The notes beneath the pieces are model-generated. The model had not been told where the DNA came from and did not search any database. It saw only the letters and a program-made list of their open reading frames with translations. Below are positions 46,989 to 59,612 of a stretch of 64,000 nt of DNA, piece by piece. The first letter of the stretch is position 1; every line of letters begins with the position of its first letter. This stretch comes from Lepas anatifera (Eukaryota > Arthropoda > Thecostraca > Lepadidae), in NCBI GenBank assembly GCA_034440635.1, contig JAOTON010001678.1:124001-188000 (forward strand). The letters run 5' to 3'. The position numbers and the translations under genes were made by a program.

Positions 46989-47150
46989 CCTGACGGGGGT
47001 CGGGGGTCACCTGACAGGAGTCGGGGTCACCTGACGAGGGTCGGGGGTCACCTGACGGTCGGGGGTCACCTGACAGGGGTCGGGGGTCACCTGACAGGGG
47101 TCGGGGGGTCACCAGGCAGGGGTCGAGGGTCACCTGATGCGGGATCGACG
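46989..47150. repeat. ~21-bp minisatellite, right half
   Basis: Continues the GGGGTCACCTGACAGG units of 44526-44688 in the same orientation; one unit has CACCAGGCAGG. Confidence 0.93.
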
Positions 47151-48550
47151 GGATCAGAATGTAGAGTGCCGGGTATGTAACGTATTCTGTAAAGACCGCC
47201 CAATAAGTACCGAGGACATCCTTGGGTACTGGGCCGTCTGCTCTAACATGTTTAGAGTCCTGGTCAAATTATCAGTACCATAAGCATCATCACTGGGGCT
47301 AAAATAAAATAGTCTGGGGCACCCAGCACGATATTATACGAAGCATTATAGCATAAACAAGACTGTTTATAAAAGCCTACTTGTGTAGAATAGTGATTAA
47401 GCCGTAAAACATGTTTCATAGAAGATATCTACTTCTATCCCTTAGGTCATTTACTTCTGCACCAGCGATACCGATGGTAGGAATGCTTTACAGCCGGGTT
47501 CTTTCGGATAGCACCAAACAGTACGTCAGCCGTTTTCGTCGTGCTGTGTGTGGCGTCTGCATTTGTTATTCGTAAAGGGCACTCAATTTAAGGAGTGTGG
47601 CTAAAGGCTCATGAGCTTCGTGTCATTTTCAGATCTTTCTTATATTTTCACTTGACGTTATGTTGTGCCGTTCTTACCGTTGAATTTAACTTCAAGAACA
47701 TATGATTATATTACGAAAAAATAGAAACTACTGATCAGTGGTGAGTGCTCGATTTTAGACACTGGCAGGTAAGATCCAAAAGAAAGTCTTTTTTTGTAAA
47801 AATGTTTAGAATTGAGAAAGTAAGAGGCGCATACGTTATGGTGCACAAGAGGTATCTGATTTACGAAGAACATGACATCAACGTATACTTAAAACCGAAG
47901 ACAAGACTCGGAAATTATCTCCGAATTGAAAATGATCATGGTGCCGTTCCAACTAATTGGAAGGAACCATATAATTTTAGATCACTTTTTCCATTTCCCA
48001 TTTCGCACGGCGTTTTTATTTACAAAGATACATCGATACCAGTTTTCAATGTTTCCACTTCCCAGTTTCAAAGCTGGCTTTTTCTCACCGAAACGCCTAT
48101 GACTGAAACCGTGTGACTTCTGACGTCACGTTACCGCTTATTATTACATTTGACTGGTATGTTGAAACACTGTTACGCTGAAACCACCGGGCACAGAGAA
48201 ACAATTTTTACAGTTGGTAGATATCGTTATAACAACAAGCTCCGTTCTGAAATGCAATTTTGCACCTTGAAACTCTCAGACATAAACATGATTTTGTTTG
48301 TTTTTTGACGCAAATAACCTATACACGGCGAGCCCAGATCATATGCGTCCAATGGAATCAAACTAGGCAGACTTTCCTGAAGGCATTTTCCAAACAGAAA
48401 GAACTGTCCATTTCAGGTGATTGTGTAACCCAGTAGGGCGGCAGCAACCGGTCACGTGTCGATTTTGGGCGGGTCAGCACTTGTCGCCTTTTACACGGCG
48501 AGGCTCCTGACATGCAAGGAAGTCCTGGCCAGGATAATTGTGACAAAGAG
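47151..48550. other. intron sequence, one unassigned ORF
   Basis: A 123-codon plus-strand frame at 47745-48116 shows no recognised motif and is probably chance or a decayed repeat. Nothing else identified. Confidence 0.35.
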
Positions 48551-48555
48551 AAGGT

Positions 48556-48732
48556 AATTATAATTGTTGGGGTTTAACTACGCACCAACTGCCAAGCTCA
48601 TACGACGTCACCAACTCTCGTCCTGTTGGAAGGGATTTGAGGGATCAGATCAACTTGTTCAGGGGCTCCGCCGGGATTTGAACCCGGGACCGGTGGCTTA
48701 GAAGACAAGGATGTTATCCACTAAGCCACCCA
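48556..48732 (-). mobile_element. tRNA-Arg-like SINE, full length
   Basis: The minus strand has GGGTGGCTTAGTGGATAACA (box A), an anticodon-loop-like CTTCTAA, and GGTCCCGGGTTCAAATCCCG (box B). A TCT anticodon is suggested, as in tRNA-Arg. The body carries CCTTCCAACAGGACGAGAGT and GGCAGTTGGTGCGTAGTTAA with an ATTATA-type tail, as in the SINE at 28.6 kb. Confidence 0.88.
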
Positions 48733-49050
48733 TCCACCGACAGCGGGAAGGTAGCCGTTGGAATGGCGGGACGTGGGATGGGGGCGGATGAAACTTTCAG
48801 TGGAAGAGCCCATTCACATCTGGTAGAATCTGCCAAGATTTCTGCCGACTGAATTTAGAAAAGCACGTGAAGAGATTGACGACAAACACATATTGACAGA
48901 TTAGGTAAACATATATTGACAGATTAGGTCGATAGATCCTGCAAATTGTGAATGGACTTGATATTTGAATGCCTCAAAATGGTAGCATTTTTGTTGGCTA
49001 TTTGTGTATCTGCATACACAGACGGGTTCACGGTAAAACAACTCCAGTAG

Positions 49051-49211
49051 CAGTTGCGGACACAAGGCGGACAAGGGGGGAGGGGAGGGCTCAGACACCC
49101 CGAAATGTCCGAGTGCCTATGGTTAATGCCCAGCTGGAGGCTGTTCCGAGGCAACAACGGGGGAGTTCAAGCCCCGTCCCCTCCCCAAATGCAGTCCTTG
49201 ATCCGCCCCTG
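49051..49211 (+). mobile_element. hAT-type MITE, CAGTGGCGGAT family
   Basis: Ends CAGTTGCGGACACAAGG and TTGATCCGCCCCTG with a perfect 8-bp duplication TCCAGTAG (49043-49050, 49212-49219); 161 bp. Has the family's GGTTAATGCCCAGC and GAGGCAACAACGGGGGAG blocks. Confidence 0.9.
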
Positions 49212-49896
49212 TCCAGTAGTTACTACATACATACACACCAAGCTCTTACACACTGAGCCTACCAAAGCGCTAAACCGTTGTCTTTATTTTACTCACAAAG
49301 AAAAACCCGAACATATATCTGGCGCATTCTGTAATCATTAAAATTAATAAGAACTTGTGTAAAGAGTTTTTTGTTTTACTGTTAGATTACAAGATGGACC
49401 CGGTTGGCTTCGCAGCTTTGGAACGCATTCACTCTGAGCGAAACAGCGACTAACAACACTTCACTGCAATTTCATCTTTCACTGGCCCGTATCTGATGTC
49501 TTAAAATTGCATGCAATTAGAGGTGAGCCCATTGTTCCAGGCTCGTGTTTGCAAGCTCAAAAACCCACCTTCTATGCAAGGCGTAGCAAGAACAAGACAG
49601 ACAGTTAATCTGTCCAAAAACAGTAATTACGGCGTTGGGTTGCGAGGTGTAATTTAGCCAGGTTCCTGTTTTGTGTACTAACGAGCCAAGTTTGCAGGAA
49701 CACTAGCGGCAAAGAACGCGTTCTTTTGCACGAGCATCATTTTTTCTTCCTCAAATCAAGGGTTTGTAGATGAACTCAAAACGAAATTTACCCACAGTAT
49801 GGAGACCGTATAGGTTGTGATAACAAAACAAGTACCAGCGATGAAGCAAGATATTAAGATCTGTATCAAGAGGTAGTTATATGCGAGAGTGGTTAA

Positions 49897-50798
49897 CCCT
49901 CAACCCGTCCGGGTGGCCATCAATGACCCCCCGCCCCTAAGAAGGATACCGAAAAAAGGCGACACGGAACGCCGCCGTACTTATTATACTTGTCACCTGA
50001 TGCTTTTGGCAACTTCTGACAAAACTTGAGTTTCAGGTCTTAACAGGTCCAGTCACCAGGTGTGGGAAACGAAGGGGAACTCACCTAGAATTGTAAACTC
50101 TACCATACCTACGTTTTGAAACGGATTGACTGGAAACCTGCTACACTTGATAATCCTTTCGTGGCCTGCAAAAAATATGTCCCGGATTTTTTTTCGGTGA
50201 CTTGGGGTCATTTAAAGAGGTGACCTCCCCATTGGAAAGCATGGAGGAACTATGTGTTACGTTGTAAAATTCACAAAAGTGAAACGTTTTGACTCTTTCA
50301 AAGACTCCAGGGGCGATATTTGCCCTTTGATGTATTTTTCCTGTATTTTAGGACATCCGATTACTTAGAGGTCACATTTAGGAATATTCACCACCATAAT
50401 ATGCACAGATATATCTTACGTTTACTGACCTCTGGAGGTCAAACTGTTGACGTGAGGTGTTATGGTTCAAAGTACTGGATAAAACCGTGAGATTTCAATA
50501 TAAAATATTTCATTTCAATCCTCCATAGCTCTTATTGTATGGTAGCTGTGACCATTTGTTGCCAGTATTAGAACATGTTTTAATGGAAATGGGTTGACTC
50601 GACCAAACTTGACCTCTGGAGCCCAAACTATTGACCTGAGTGCTTAAGTGCTCTTAGCAATCTGATAGAAAATTTGGATGATTTTTCCAACGCACTTCTC
50701 AAGTTTGCGCGAGCCCTCATATTTTCGGAGTTAGAGGGGGCCATCGATGCCCCCGGCGGTGAGGCCTAGTTGGCGCCCGACCCCCGGAGGGGCACAGG
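49897..50798. mobile_element. piggyBac-like nonautonomous element B, copy 1 (0.9 kb)
   Basis: TTAA on both sides (49893-49896, 50799-50802). The ends CCCTCAACCCGTCCGGGT and (reverse complement) CCTGTGCCCCTCCGGGGG are partly similar, each followed internally by GGCCATC-ATG-CCCCC. The interior holds repeated TGACCTC/GAGGTCA words. A relative starts at 63206. Confidence 0.82.
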
Positions 50799-51262
50799 TT
50801 AATACATCAGCAAACGTGATACACAGCACCAACATAAACCAATACGAATGCTATTTGTACGAATCAGCGATGTGAAACACAGGATCTCAGGGTCTGCTTC
50901 CTGATGCAAAACAACTAAATGTGATAGCCAAATGCTTGTCATCAGCTTTCGTTATGGAAGCTCCTGAAAGCTGTTTAACTGCTTCGTATCCTCCCAGTAG
51001 TTAAGGGTCCAGAAGATGCCTAGCCCCTGCAGACAGATTGCGGCCCAAACAATTCAATTTGCTACCCAGCAGTGTGGTTTGTATAAAAGGTATGGGAAAT
51101 CTCAGACACCCTTCGCCTGGTGTCAGACACCCGTCATCACAAAGTATTTCTGCCAAGCGGACGGATTAGTTCTGATATGATCAGCCTTTGAAACAGCTCA
51201 CTACTCTATCTCATTCTATTCTCCTCATAACTGTTCAATGCACATGACTTGGTGCTGCTTAA

Positions 51263-53500
51263 CCCATTAACGCCCAGCGGGTCATTTTTGTCCTCTGACT
51301 TTGACGGGCTGCAGAATCGGTACCAGTGAAGTGATCTTGATGTTTATGATATGGACGTGTGTATCAGAGCGTGAAAAAGCTGAAAAAATGCACTGGAAAA
51401 TTCTAGGTTTTATGGGACGATTTTGGTGGAACTTATTTTGGCGAGGTTTTGGTCAGCGTGAGATAGCTCTGCAAATTTTGTTTCTTGCGATAACATATGG
51501 AAAGATGAAAAGGGTTTGCATGATTGACATTAAGCCAAGACCACTAGGAGTCAGATGGTGAAGAAGCAGTAAGATTTTCTTGAACGGCTTTGCCATGAGA
51601 CATCGTCAAATATGAAGCTGACAAAAATGACCCGCTGGGCGTTGCAGACATCTGCGGGCCGCTGAAAATGAGGAAAGGGATGTGTCCTGTCCTCCCGTCT
51701 GGTGCGTTAGTTCCATAATGTTACTTAGAGGGAAGGGAGGCATTGTGGGTCCTGCGAATACAGGGTTGCCATTTTATATATTTTTCATCGACTCTGAAGA
51801 TTTTTAGTGCAATGTAGATACGTTTGGAAACTTTGAAGTTCATTCAATGCTTCCTAACGTTTTCGGGTTTGTCTTATTTTGGGAATAATTATCACATATT
51901 TTTAACGGAAACAGACAAGATGGTTCCAGTATTTTGTAAAGGCGTTATTAAATACAATTTCCAGGGGTTTTGAAAACTTATCGAAATTTTAGCACTGACT
52001 TCACTGTTAAGCTAGCAGAGCCTTGTCTTTTCCCTTGATGGATTGTGTGTAGTGGATAGAGAGGATAGGGAACAGTAGCGCATTGAGGACTTCATTGGGT
52101 GGTGGGGGGGGTTTAGGGGTCTCGAGCCTCCCCACCATGGCCTCGGAACAGCCCTCAGTAATGCATTTACTATAGGCACACTGACATTTCGGTGGAGGGG
52201 AGGGGGCTTGAGCCTTCCTAGCCCCCTTTGTGTCCACTGCTGATTGAAAGCCAATGACCAGCTGACAAAATGAGTTGGAAATTATCGCGGTCGCCGCGCT
52301 GGTTTGTTTTGACAAGATGGTGCAGCGTCAAACGTCCGGAGCAGTATAAAATTGGTGAAAGCATGGGAAGTTCTAGAACTTCCGTCTAAAACGCAACTAG
52401 CACTATTTCGGCTTGGTTCTAGCCAAGTGAAACTACCATGAGTGAACATCCCGGGGTTGGGAGGAGGGGTCAAGACCCGCCTGGATTTTTTGGTCTCCCA
52501 CAGACTTTGTCTAGGGCTTGGATTGCAGTGCCAGCGTTAAACCATCCAAAACCCCTCCTTGTTCGAGAAGAAATCTGCAGCCATGGAGACATAAATATGT
52601 CAAAAGCATGTTTTTAGAATGCCACAGATCAAATGTTTTGGAGGAAAAGAAGCGAAATAAGTTGTTTTAGTGCGCAAGATAGCGGAGCGATCAGGTGAAT
52701 ATCATGATCATACCATCACAAAATATATTAGTCATGAGGATGAGAAAGATGATCAGCTGACCAGCGTTACAATGACCGTGGCGTGCCTGGAAATGTGGAG
52801 GTTCACATTGATGCAACAATGGAGCGCGCTACTTGCTCCAAAGAGAAGTTGGAAGCTGGAATGGACCCGTTTGGAGATTTGAAGATTAATCCAGCAAATG
52901 TACACCGCGTGGGGGAGATAACGGATTGAGTTTATAAAACTTTTCATCTGTATGCTGAATATTACGATTACTCGTTGAAAGCTCTGTGAGCATCAGTCAC
53001 GAAGTCTGGGGGCGGAGGAGGAAGGGAGTAGAGACAAAAGAACTGGTTTCCCAAAACCTTTAATATTCACAATTATTCTTAAAATACTAAGATGTTTACA
53101 TTTTAGTCTATCCCCGCAAATATCGTCTAGGTTAACCACTATTGTATACTATTTGCAAATATACAGTTAGTGTTGTATTTAATTAAACCTTAAGAGCATA
53201 AACTGTCTAAACATTTTACTATGGCCAATATACAAGAGGAAATAAAAACACTTCACAAAACTGCAGTAAAAGCGATGCGCATTGGGCCGCTGAGTGCGGT
53301 GACTGCGCCGCCCGGAGCCGGCCGCGCAGTGCCGCCGATGTCCCAAACGCCCGCGGGTCATTTTTGTCCGGTGTCATATCTCAGAATCTAAAAGTGGTAT
53401 CGATTTAAAACTTTCAGAACATCTAATTGGGCATATTCTAAATATAGGAAAACATTTTTTCGCCAATTTGAAAGCTGAAAGTAGGTGGGGCGTCAATGGG
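51263..53500. mobile_element. piggyBac-like nonautonomous element A, copy 2 (2.24 kb)
   Basis: TTAA flanks (51259-51262, 53501-53504) and ends CCCATTAACGCCC / GGGGCGTCAATGGG. It is collinear with 12360-14601 with scattered substitutions and small indels, in the same orientation. Carries the same nested MITE. It ends only 226 bp from the Ig2a exon donor. Confidence 0.92.
52073..52239 (-). mobile_element. hAT-type MITE inside piggyBac-like copy 2
   Basis: Same position, orientation and sequence as the MITE at 13165-13327, so it was carried along with the host element. Confidence 0.8.
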
Positions 53501-53725
53501 TTAAGGTTCGCACAGAGGACCATACGTCAAGGTGCCTTTACACGAACGAACGTATTAGCTTCATGTCCATAGTCCAGAATGATGACCAACGTCAAATCAC
53601 GCACATACCTCCGCGAATTAGCTTTTATTCGATGAATGCATGCGATTCATGTGCACTTTTCGTTGTTCATGTCATAATTTGGCGGGCAGTGAGGGCGGCA
53701 GCACAATGTTATGACCGGGACTCAC

Positions 53726-53847
53726 CTTTCGCCGCCACCTCACGCGAGGCTTGGGGTTGCCTCGCGCGCGACATTCCAGACTGGCGTTCTGACCCTGGTC
53801 CACGATGATCTGACCACTCTCCGGAATCAGCCGAATGAAGGGGCCGT
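53726..53847 (-). CDS. klg: klingon-like exon: Ig domain 2, first half
   Basis: The acceptor is TTGGTTGCAG before 53847 and the donor AAAG|GTGAG after 53726; length 122 nt, phase 1 in and phase 0 out. It encodes 40 residues with the A-C strands of an I-set Ig domain: IPESGQIIVDQGQ, an NAS glycosylation sequon, LECRARGNPKPRV with the first cysteine, and the core tryptophan in RWRRK. The GNPKP turn is typical of lachesin/klingon Ig2 domains. The exon joins in phase 0 to the Ig2b exon 13.8 kb downstream on the gene strand. Confidence 0.93.
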
Positions 53848-54612
53848 CTGCAACCAACGCACGTGGGATGATTTGGTGCCGGTGCTAGTATAATCCATCA
53901 TTATGTATGTCACCGGGCCGCACGGGCCAGCATTACCCAGTGGCATTTGCCAAACACGTCTCAGACCTGAGTGCTCCCATTGGAAAACTCTTTCAGAAGC
54001 CAAACGTTGAATTTCCAGATGCTGCCATGATTTTTACTAAGAATGTCCATAATGTGATATTTTGGGGTCTTAAGTATCAGTCGCTAATTGCGGACGCTAA
54101 ACCAGCCAGCAAACAGATTTTACGTCAGTTTTCAGTCTTGCCATCTCTATTGGAAAACAATATTACGGCATATCGCAAAAAAATGTGTCTTCGATGCACA
54201 GGCAAGAGGGCTTGGCATAGCCACGAGTGTCCATGAAGTAGGTACCCAAAAATTAAGCTGAGCTCAAATTACCAACTTAACGACCATTGTCCATCTCAAC
54301 ACCTTAGGCTAGCATACTGTGGAAAAAACGACACTATTGAAACCCGACTCTTCGAACGGAGTTAATGTCATTCTTGGGAAATAAAAATATAGTTTTTGCT
54401 TCCAGATCTACTCATTTCCTTCAAGCTGGAACTGGTACTCTTAAAGGTGCGAATAAGCCCTTCAAAATAGTACGATATTACAATATCATTATGTGCGTTG
54501 GAGATTAGCGTTTCCTCTCTCGTTGCACACCCTAAGGTTTTAATCTCGCCGTGAGGATCGGTCTGAGTTGGGAAATAGGTAATTGTCTCACCCCTGCGCA
54601 AGTGCTCTGCTT

Positions 54613-54785
54613 GTGGGGGCGCGGTGGTGTAATGGTTAGCGAGGTCAGTTTAGACGCGGCGACCCGGGTTCAAGGCCCGGCAGATTCTGAGCAAGGAGCA
54701 ATCTGGCTCCTGAGACACCCGCCCAACAGGCAAAGAGCTGGCGACACCATATGCCTGGTGTGGCCAGGAACTAAAACACCTTACT
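54613..54785 (+). mobile_element. tRNA-derived SINE
   Basis: Head GGGGGCGCGGTGGTGTAATGG (box A) and CCCGGGTTCAAGGCCCGG (box B), then a body with GGAGCAATCTGGCTCC and CAGGCAAAGAGCTGGCGACA. A displaced 3' piece (CCTGGTAGTTGATGCGTCGA) is at 54860-54890, suggesting a small insertion or a second fragment. Confidence 0.82.
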
Positions 54786-57146
54786 TGTTTAGAGGGTTAA
54801 TAATGTGTGTAATTGGTTAAAAGATTGTTTTTCCAAATCCACTAGGTAGAGTTGCTCCAACGCCTGGTAGTTGATGCGTCGATAGGCCAAAAAAACTGTA
54901 CTCATTAGCACTCTACTTCAAACCTGCGTATTATGTGGGTTTGAGCATCACATATTTACTCACGATTATATTTCTTCCGATCACCGTGAAATACAAGCTC
55001 ATTTTTCAAGGCGTGCTTCTTCATATCTAGATGAGTAGCCTACCTAACCTGGCTACGTGAACTTTGAGGCGGTACCGCGGATTCAAATTGGCCGGACATG
55101 AGAATCCAAAGAACGATGTAAAAATAATTGTAGACAAATAGCCTCTTGAAGGAGGGTGGTTTGCCCCCGCCAATGATTGATACATCCAAAGACTTTAAAG
55201 TGACGAGCGTGTTCTGATGGAATTCCTTGTAAGTACAACATCACTGACTTAATACCTGACAAACATTGGGGGCTCATCATTATATTTTAGGACCAGAAGT
55301 GAACGAAAGCTGACTCTGATCTGTATCAGTAACCATAAATGTGGGAGTAAAGCGACTCCGTTCCACCTAAAGGCAGGTTTGAATTGGCCTTATAAAAGCT
55401 TTAAAGAAAATGAGCTGAATGACTTCAGCAAAGGATGGCAACAAAGGAATATTTGGAAAATTCTCTGGAAAAACATTGTTTTTCTAGCATGTGTATCATA
55501 TACGTCTCCACGTAAGCTTCGTTTCTATATCAAGAAGCCAGAAAAGCGCGCTCTTGCCAACATGGTTGGAGAAACATCGGGGAAATAGACGCTTGCATGT
55601 CGTCTTTTGGTTCATTTCTGTACCTTAAAACTAAGGTTTGTACCATGGGGATGCCACTATTTCAATATCGCATGTCATTGCAATCTAGTATCTAGCCTAC
55701 CATACCAGTTCAATGTGATGGGAAAGTCATTTAGGTAAAGGTCATAAGTCATTTTCTTCTAGAGAACCTTATTTTATCTATGGGTAAAAATCCATGCGAG
55801 TAGGGGAAATAATTCTGACACCTGCCTACGTCATATGCAGTACTAAGTCCAAACCTGCTAAATATTTGTATACAACTGTACCTATATGTGATACCTCATC
55901 TTTTATGAAGTTACATTCATATATGGGTCATAATATAAGTTATAAAAATGTGAATTTTAGGTGGAAACCAGAATGCACCATCACTTTTCCATAAACTTTA
56001 ATACGTCAGGCTATGAGGTCTCAAATAATTTCACTTTTCTCCATAGCTGCTTGTACTGCTGTAAGCCATCGCAGTCAAACCCTCTCCCTTAGGTAATATT
56101 TACGAGAAATACAGGGTACTAACCCACTTTAGCTGCTCACGTAATGACCGTTTTCCTCTTGCGGTTAGCCAGCCTTTACCTGCAGACCTAATCAATATCA
56201 TGTCTCAGTAATTGGATCCGGTCACAGGCCCTGACGTAAACAACGGGGTCTACAGGCCTCGCTGGGCCGAATCGAGCCGGACGGCCACACTTGGGCTGCT
56301 ACGGCCAGCTTTGTGGCATCATAAGACCAATAGAGCCCGCAGGCGGTGGCCGTTCAGAGCAATCCGACTTGGACAATCTCTCCATCGCCACTGGTCGATG
56401 TCCAGAACTTCCCACCTTGTGGGCCTGGTCTTCCACACAGCTTGAGCCTTCTTTTTCTTTGTTCCATCGTTCCATTTTCTATATACCTTTTTATGACGTA
56501 CTTGTATTTCTATCTTCGTCAAAGTTCTAAATTTTGTTCATCAAAACAGTCGAACAACACCCATGTTCTTGGTTGCATCGCAAGTGCACCACGATAGTAG
56601 CTACCCAGCAGTCCTTTCTTGGCGCTGTCTGCAATATAAAGGGTGTCATTCTGAATTCGGACTCGAATAAAGCGCACGCAGCCAGGCGTTTCGATAGTGA
56701 TTGAAACACATGAGGCACCGTTGGAAGCCTTGGGCCTTGTGCTTTGTGGCACTGTCGGTTGGCTGGAACCGAAACTTAACGCATGACCATCTCACGCAAA
56801 CGCGCAGAGGTCTTTTTCGTCATATATTTGTCATTTGCTAGAGCATCGAATAAAAACCCTCAGGATGCCACCAGCTAGTTTTTTCTCTGTTGCTGACTTT
56901 TTAGAAAGCTCTGCTAATTTCCCATCGGCACCCATTGTGGTACAGTTGCCGCTAGTGTGAAGGCCCGTTTGGATTTTCCACAAATGAGGCCTCCAGCGTT
57001 CCGGGGCTATAATGAAGTTCCACAAGCCTCTTGGGATTTCGCGAGGTCAAGTAGGATCACAGGAAGAACGTGAAGTCGTTGATATACTTCTTGTTAAAAA
57101 CGGAGCTGTAGGGTTTGATCGTATATATTGTTGCGTAATACGTCCG

Positions 57147-57390
57147 CAGGGGTGTCGCAACTGGGAGGGGGAAGGGCAGGGGGCCTGCCCCCACCCCACT
57201 TTTTGGCCAAAAATTTCCTGATCTCAGTCAAAGTGGGAGAAAACCGGACAATCTTATAACCAGCCGCTGCAGAAGGCAACGAGGAGCCCAAATTCGAACA
57301 GTATTTGGTCCTAACGTGGAAAGTTTTGTGTCATCGTCAGTTTTAAGTTTGGCTGCCCCCCCCACTTTTTTGCCGGTGGCGACGCTTATG
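57147..57390 (-). mobile_element. hAT-type MITE, inverted relative of 34140-34372
   Basis: Reverse-complement similarity over its whole length with the 34.14-kb element, including GGTGGCGACGCTTATG at one end and CAGGGGTGTCGCAACTGGG at the other. No clean target duplication is left. Confidence 0.78.
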
Positions 57391-57530
57391 CCCACCCGTC
57401 TCGCCGGCGACAGAGCCGCTGCCGTCGAAGAAGGCCGCAGCCCGACTGCTACACTATCCATTCTCTGCAGTGGTGCCAGGTCACGTGATATGAATCAGAC
57501 ACATGGTTTCCTTACCAAAACAGTGATTTA

Positions 57531-57602
57531 ATATAATTATTGGCGCTTATCAACGCACCAACTGCCAGGGTCATATGGCGTCGCCAACTCTTTTCCTGTT
57601 TC
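57531..57602 (-). mobile_element. SINE 3' fragment
   Basis: Contains the reverse complement of GGCAGTTGGTGCGTTGATAA with an ATTATAT tail and stops within the CAACTCTTTTCCTGTT body; 5'-truncated. Confidence 0.75.
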
Positions 57603-59309
57603 CCAAAAAAGTGATTTACTCCATACCAGAACAAGTAAATAAAGGGGAGAAACGAGCAATCGAGTTATGCGTGGGAACAGTTAAAGGTGTTGAAGCTGTT
57701 GTTGGCAGTCGCCGCAGGCGCCATTGCTCCATACGTGGTGTACTGGGTACTAAATAAATATGCCGTTTATCGGCGCTATCTTCGTTCATCAGATCGGGTA
57801 CGACATTTTCCGAGGAATGCCAGCACGGGTTAACCCGAACCTTCCCCATTACAGTCTGCTTCTGCCAAGTTCCCTTATCGTATCATGACCAGTGGCCAAG
57901 ATTCAAGGGAATTAGGGAGAATTTCGCCCATTTTGTAGACTCCCTTTTTCTTGTTCAAAATAGATACGCCTGGGATATTTGCCAAACAAGATGGGACTGC
58001 ATTTTGCTCCCAGCTGAATATATCACATTTTACACGCTTTCTGATAAGGCACTATGCTTTGTTTTCCCATCATTTCCAACAGCTTATATGGACAGCTGAA
58101 TTTCGTCGGTCTCACAGTGCACACACGCTATCATCTGGTTAAGAGCAACAATAATTTTTCGATTCCTAGCATCGACTTATAGCAGAAAGTAAGCTGCCAA
58201 AAACACTTTTGATAAAATAATGATAACCACATCGCACAGACTTCATAACAACATAAACATAAGGTGGAGCCATATAGCGTCAAATCATTGAACAACACAA
58301 TATGCTTTCTGGCTACCGCAATATGCAGATGTAAGTAATCAATGAGTGAAAGGTCAAGGCTTTGGATGTGCTCTAACAGAGAGGAGTAATTCCTGAAGTT
58401 GTAACATCGTTCCAGCTCATTGACTGCCGAGTAAGTTTTTCATAGGCTCGTTCGGCTGCCCGTGTTGATTCCGTAAAATTTTAGTGGCACTCTTCGAATG
58501 GATTTGGCTAATTACTTGATCATGTTTGGATCTTTACGATGAAGTTACGAGTTGGTTTATGCTGACTGTAAACAGCACACTTCCATCATCGCGACGATCA
58601 CATAACCAGACTATAGCAGACTCGGGGAAAAGTTTGCAGCCGAGCACTTGAAGCGCAAGAATAAACTCAAGAATAGATTTGTGCCAACAAACCTACGTGT
58701 TGCCTTTCTTTTCGTTCATCGATTCACACCTTTCTCTTTATGGGGAGAGGTGCTTTACGACCCATACGAACTGCTGAGGCTGAGGACATATGACATCAGA
58801 GCAGAAGGAGAGTGCGCTAGAATTGAGCTGGAGCACGGGGCCAAATCCTATATCCGGGTGGGTCTATACACGCAACACTATAAAGAACATGCCGAATGCC
58901 ACGTGCCTAGCCGGGCGTACGACCTCGCCGACAACGCATGCAGTACGCGTTTCAACAGTTTTCACTGTACTTTACCTTTTAGGTGCTAACGTTCCTATAA
59001 AGTCAGAGCATTCATCTTGTTCTTAAGTAAATTATTGTTTTTCACCCTAGTTTTCTATAATAGCTCTCGGACAGCCCCAGTTCAACAGCAATCGCACATC
59101 TCCGGATGTGACGTCACACCTCACAGGATATAACATGTGTATTCTTACAAATCGGTAAGCGAGCAGCGCTATTAGCAGCAGTTTGACAAAAAACCCAACG
59201 ATGAAGAAATCCCTCTTGAACGTGCCTTTAAGTAAAGGTATCTAAGCTCTTGGATACGTCGGGGGCGATGCATGTTTTCACAGATTACATATTTTTATGC
59301 TGGAGACTA

Positions 59310-59612
59310 CAGGGGCGGACGCAGAACCAAGTTTGGGGGGGGCAAATCCATGTCTGCTTCTCCGCCTTGGGTGGAGGGGGTGGGACGTGCAATTTGGGTG
59401 CTCAACAGACCTAGTATAAGCTACCTCTCCAAGTACATGATCGCTCCTCTGGGGGAAGGGGAGGGATGGGAGCGAATATTTTTTTCTACAGACCTAGTGT
59501 AAACACCTTTTTTCAAAAACTTATCTGGCCTTGGGGGTGCCAAAGATAGTTTGGCCCCTCTCCAGCGCTTTGGGGGGCATGGCCGGAATGCCCCCCCCTG
59601 CGTCCACCAATG
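59310..59612. mobile_element. 303-bp hAT-type MITE with perfect 8-bp duplication
   Basis: Flanked by GGAGACTA at 59302-59309 and 59613-59620. Ends CAGGGGCGGACGCAG and (reverse complement) CATTGGTGGACGCAG. G-rich, noncoding. It lies ~115 bp beyond the far end of the 46-bp donor array. Confidence 0.9.

Noticed and set aside
47745..48116. 123-codon plus-strand ORF
   Set aside because: Resembles no family known to me, and no copies, splice sites or codon bias like the host exons were noted.
48660..48732. Functional tRNA-Arg gene
   Set aside because: The tRNA-like part continues into a SINE body shared with 28.6 kb and 54.6 kb, so it is a SINE head and not a free tRNA gene.
58648..58989. 113-codon plus-strand ORF
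   Set aside because: No recognisable domain; AT/GC use does not resemble the host exons; isolated.
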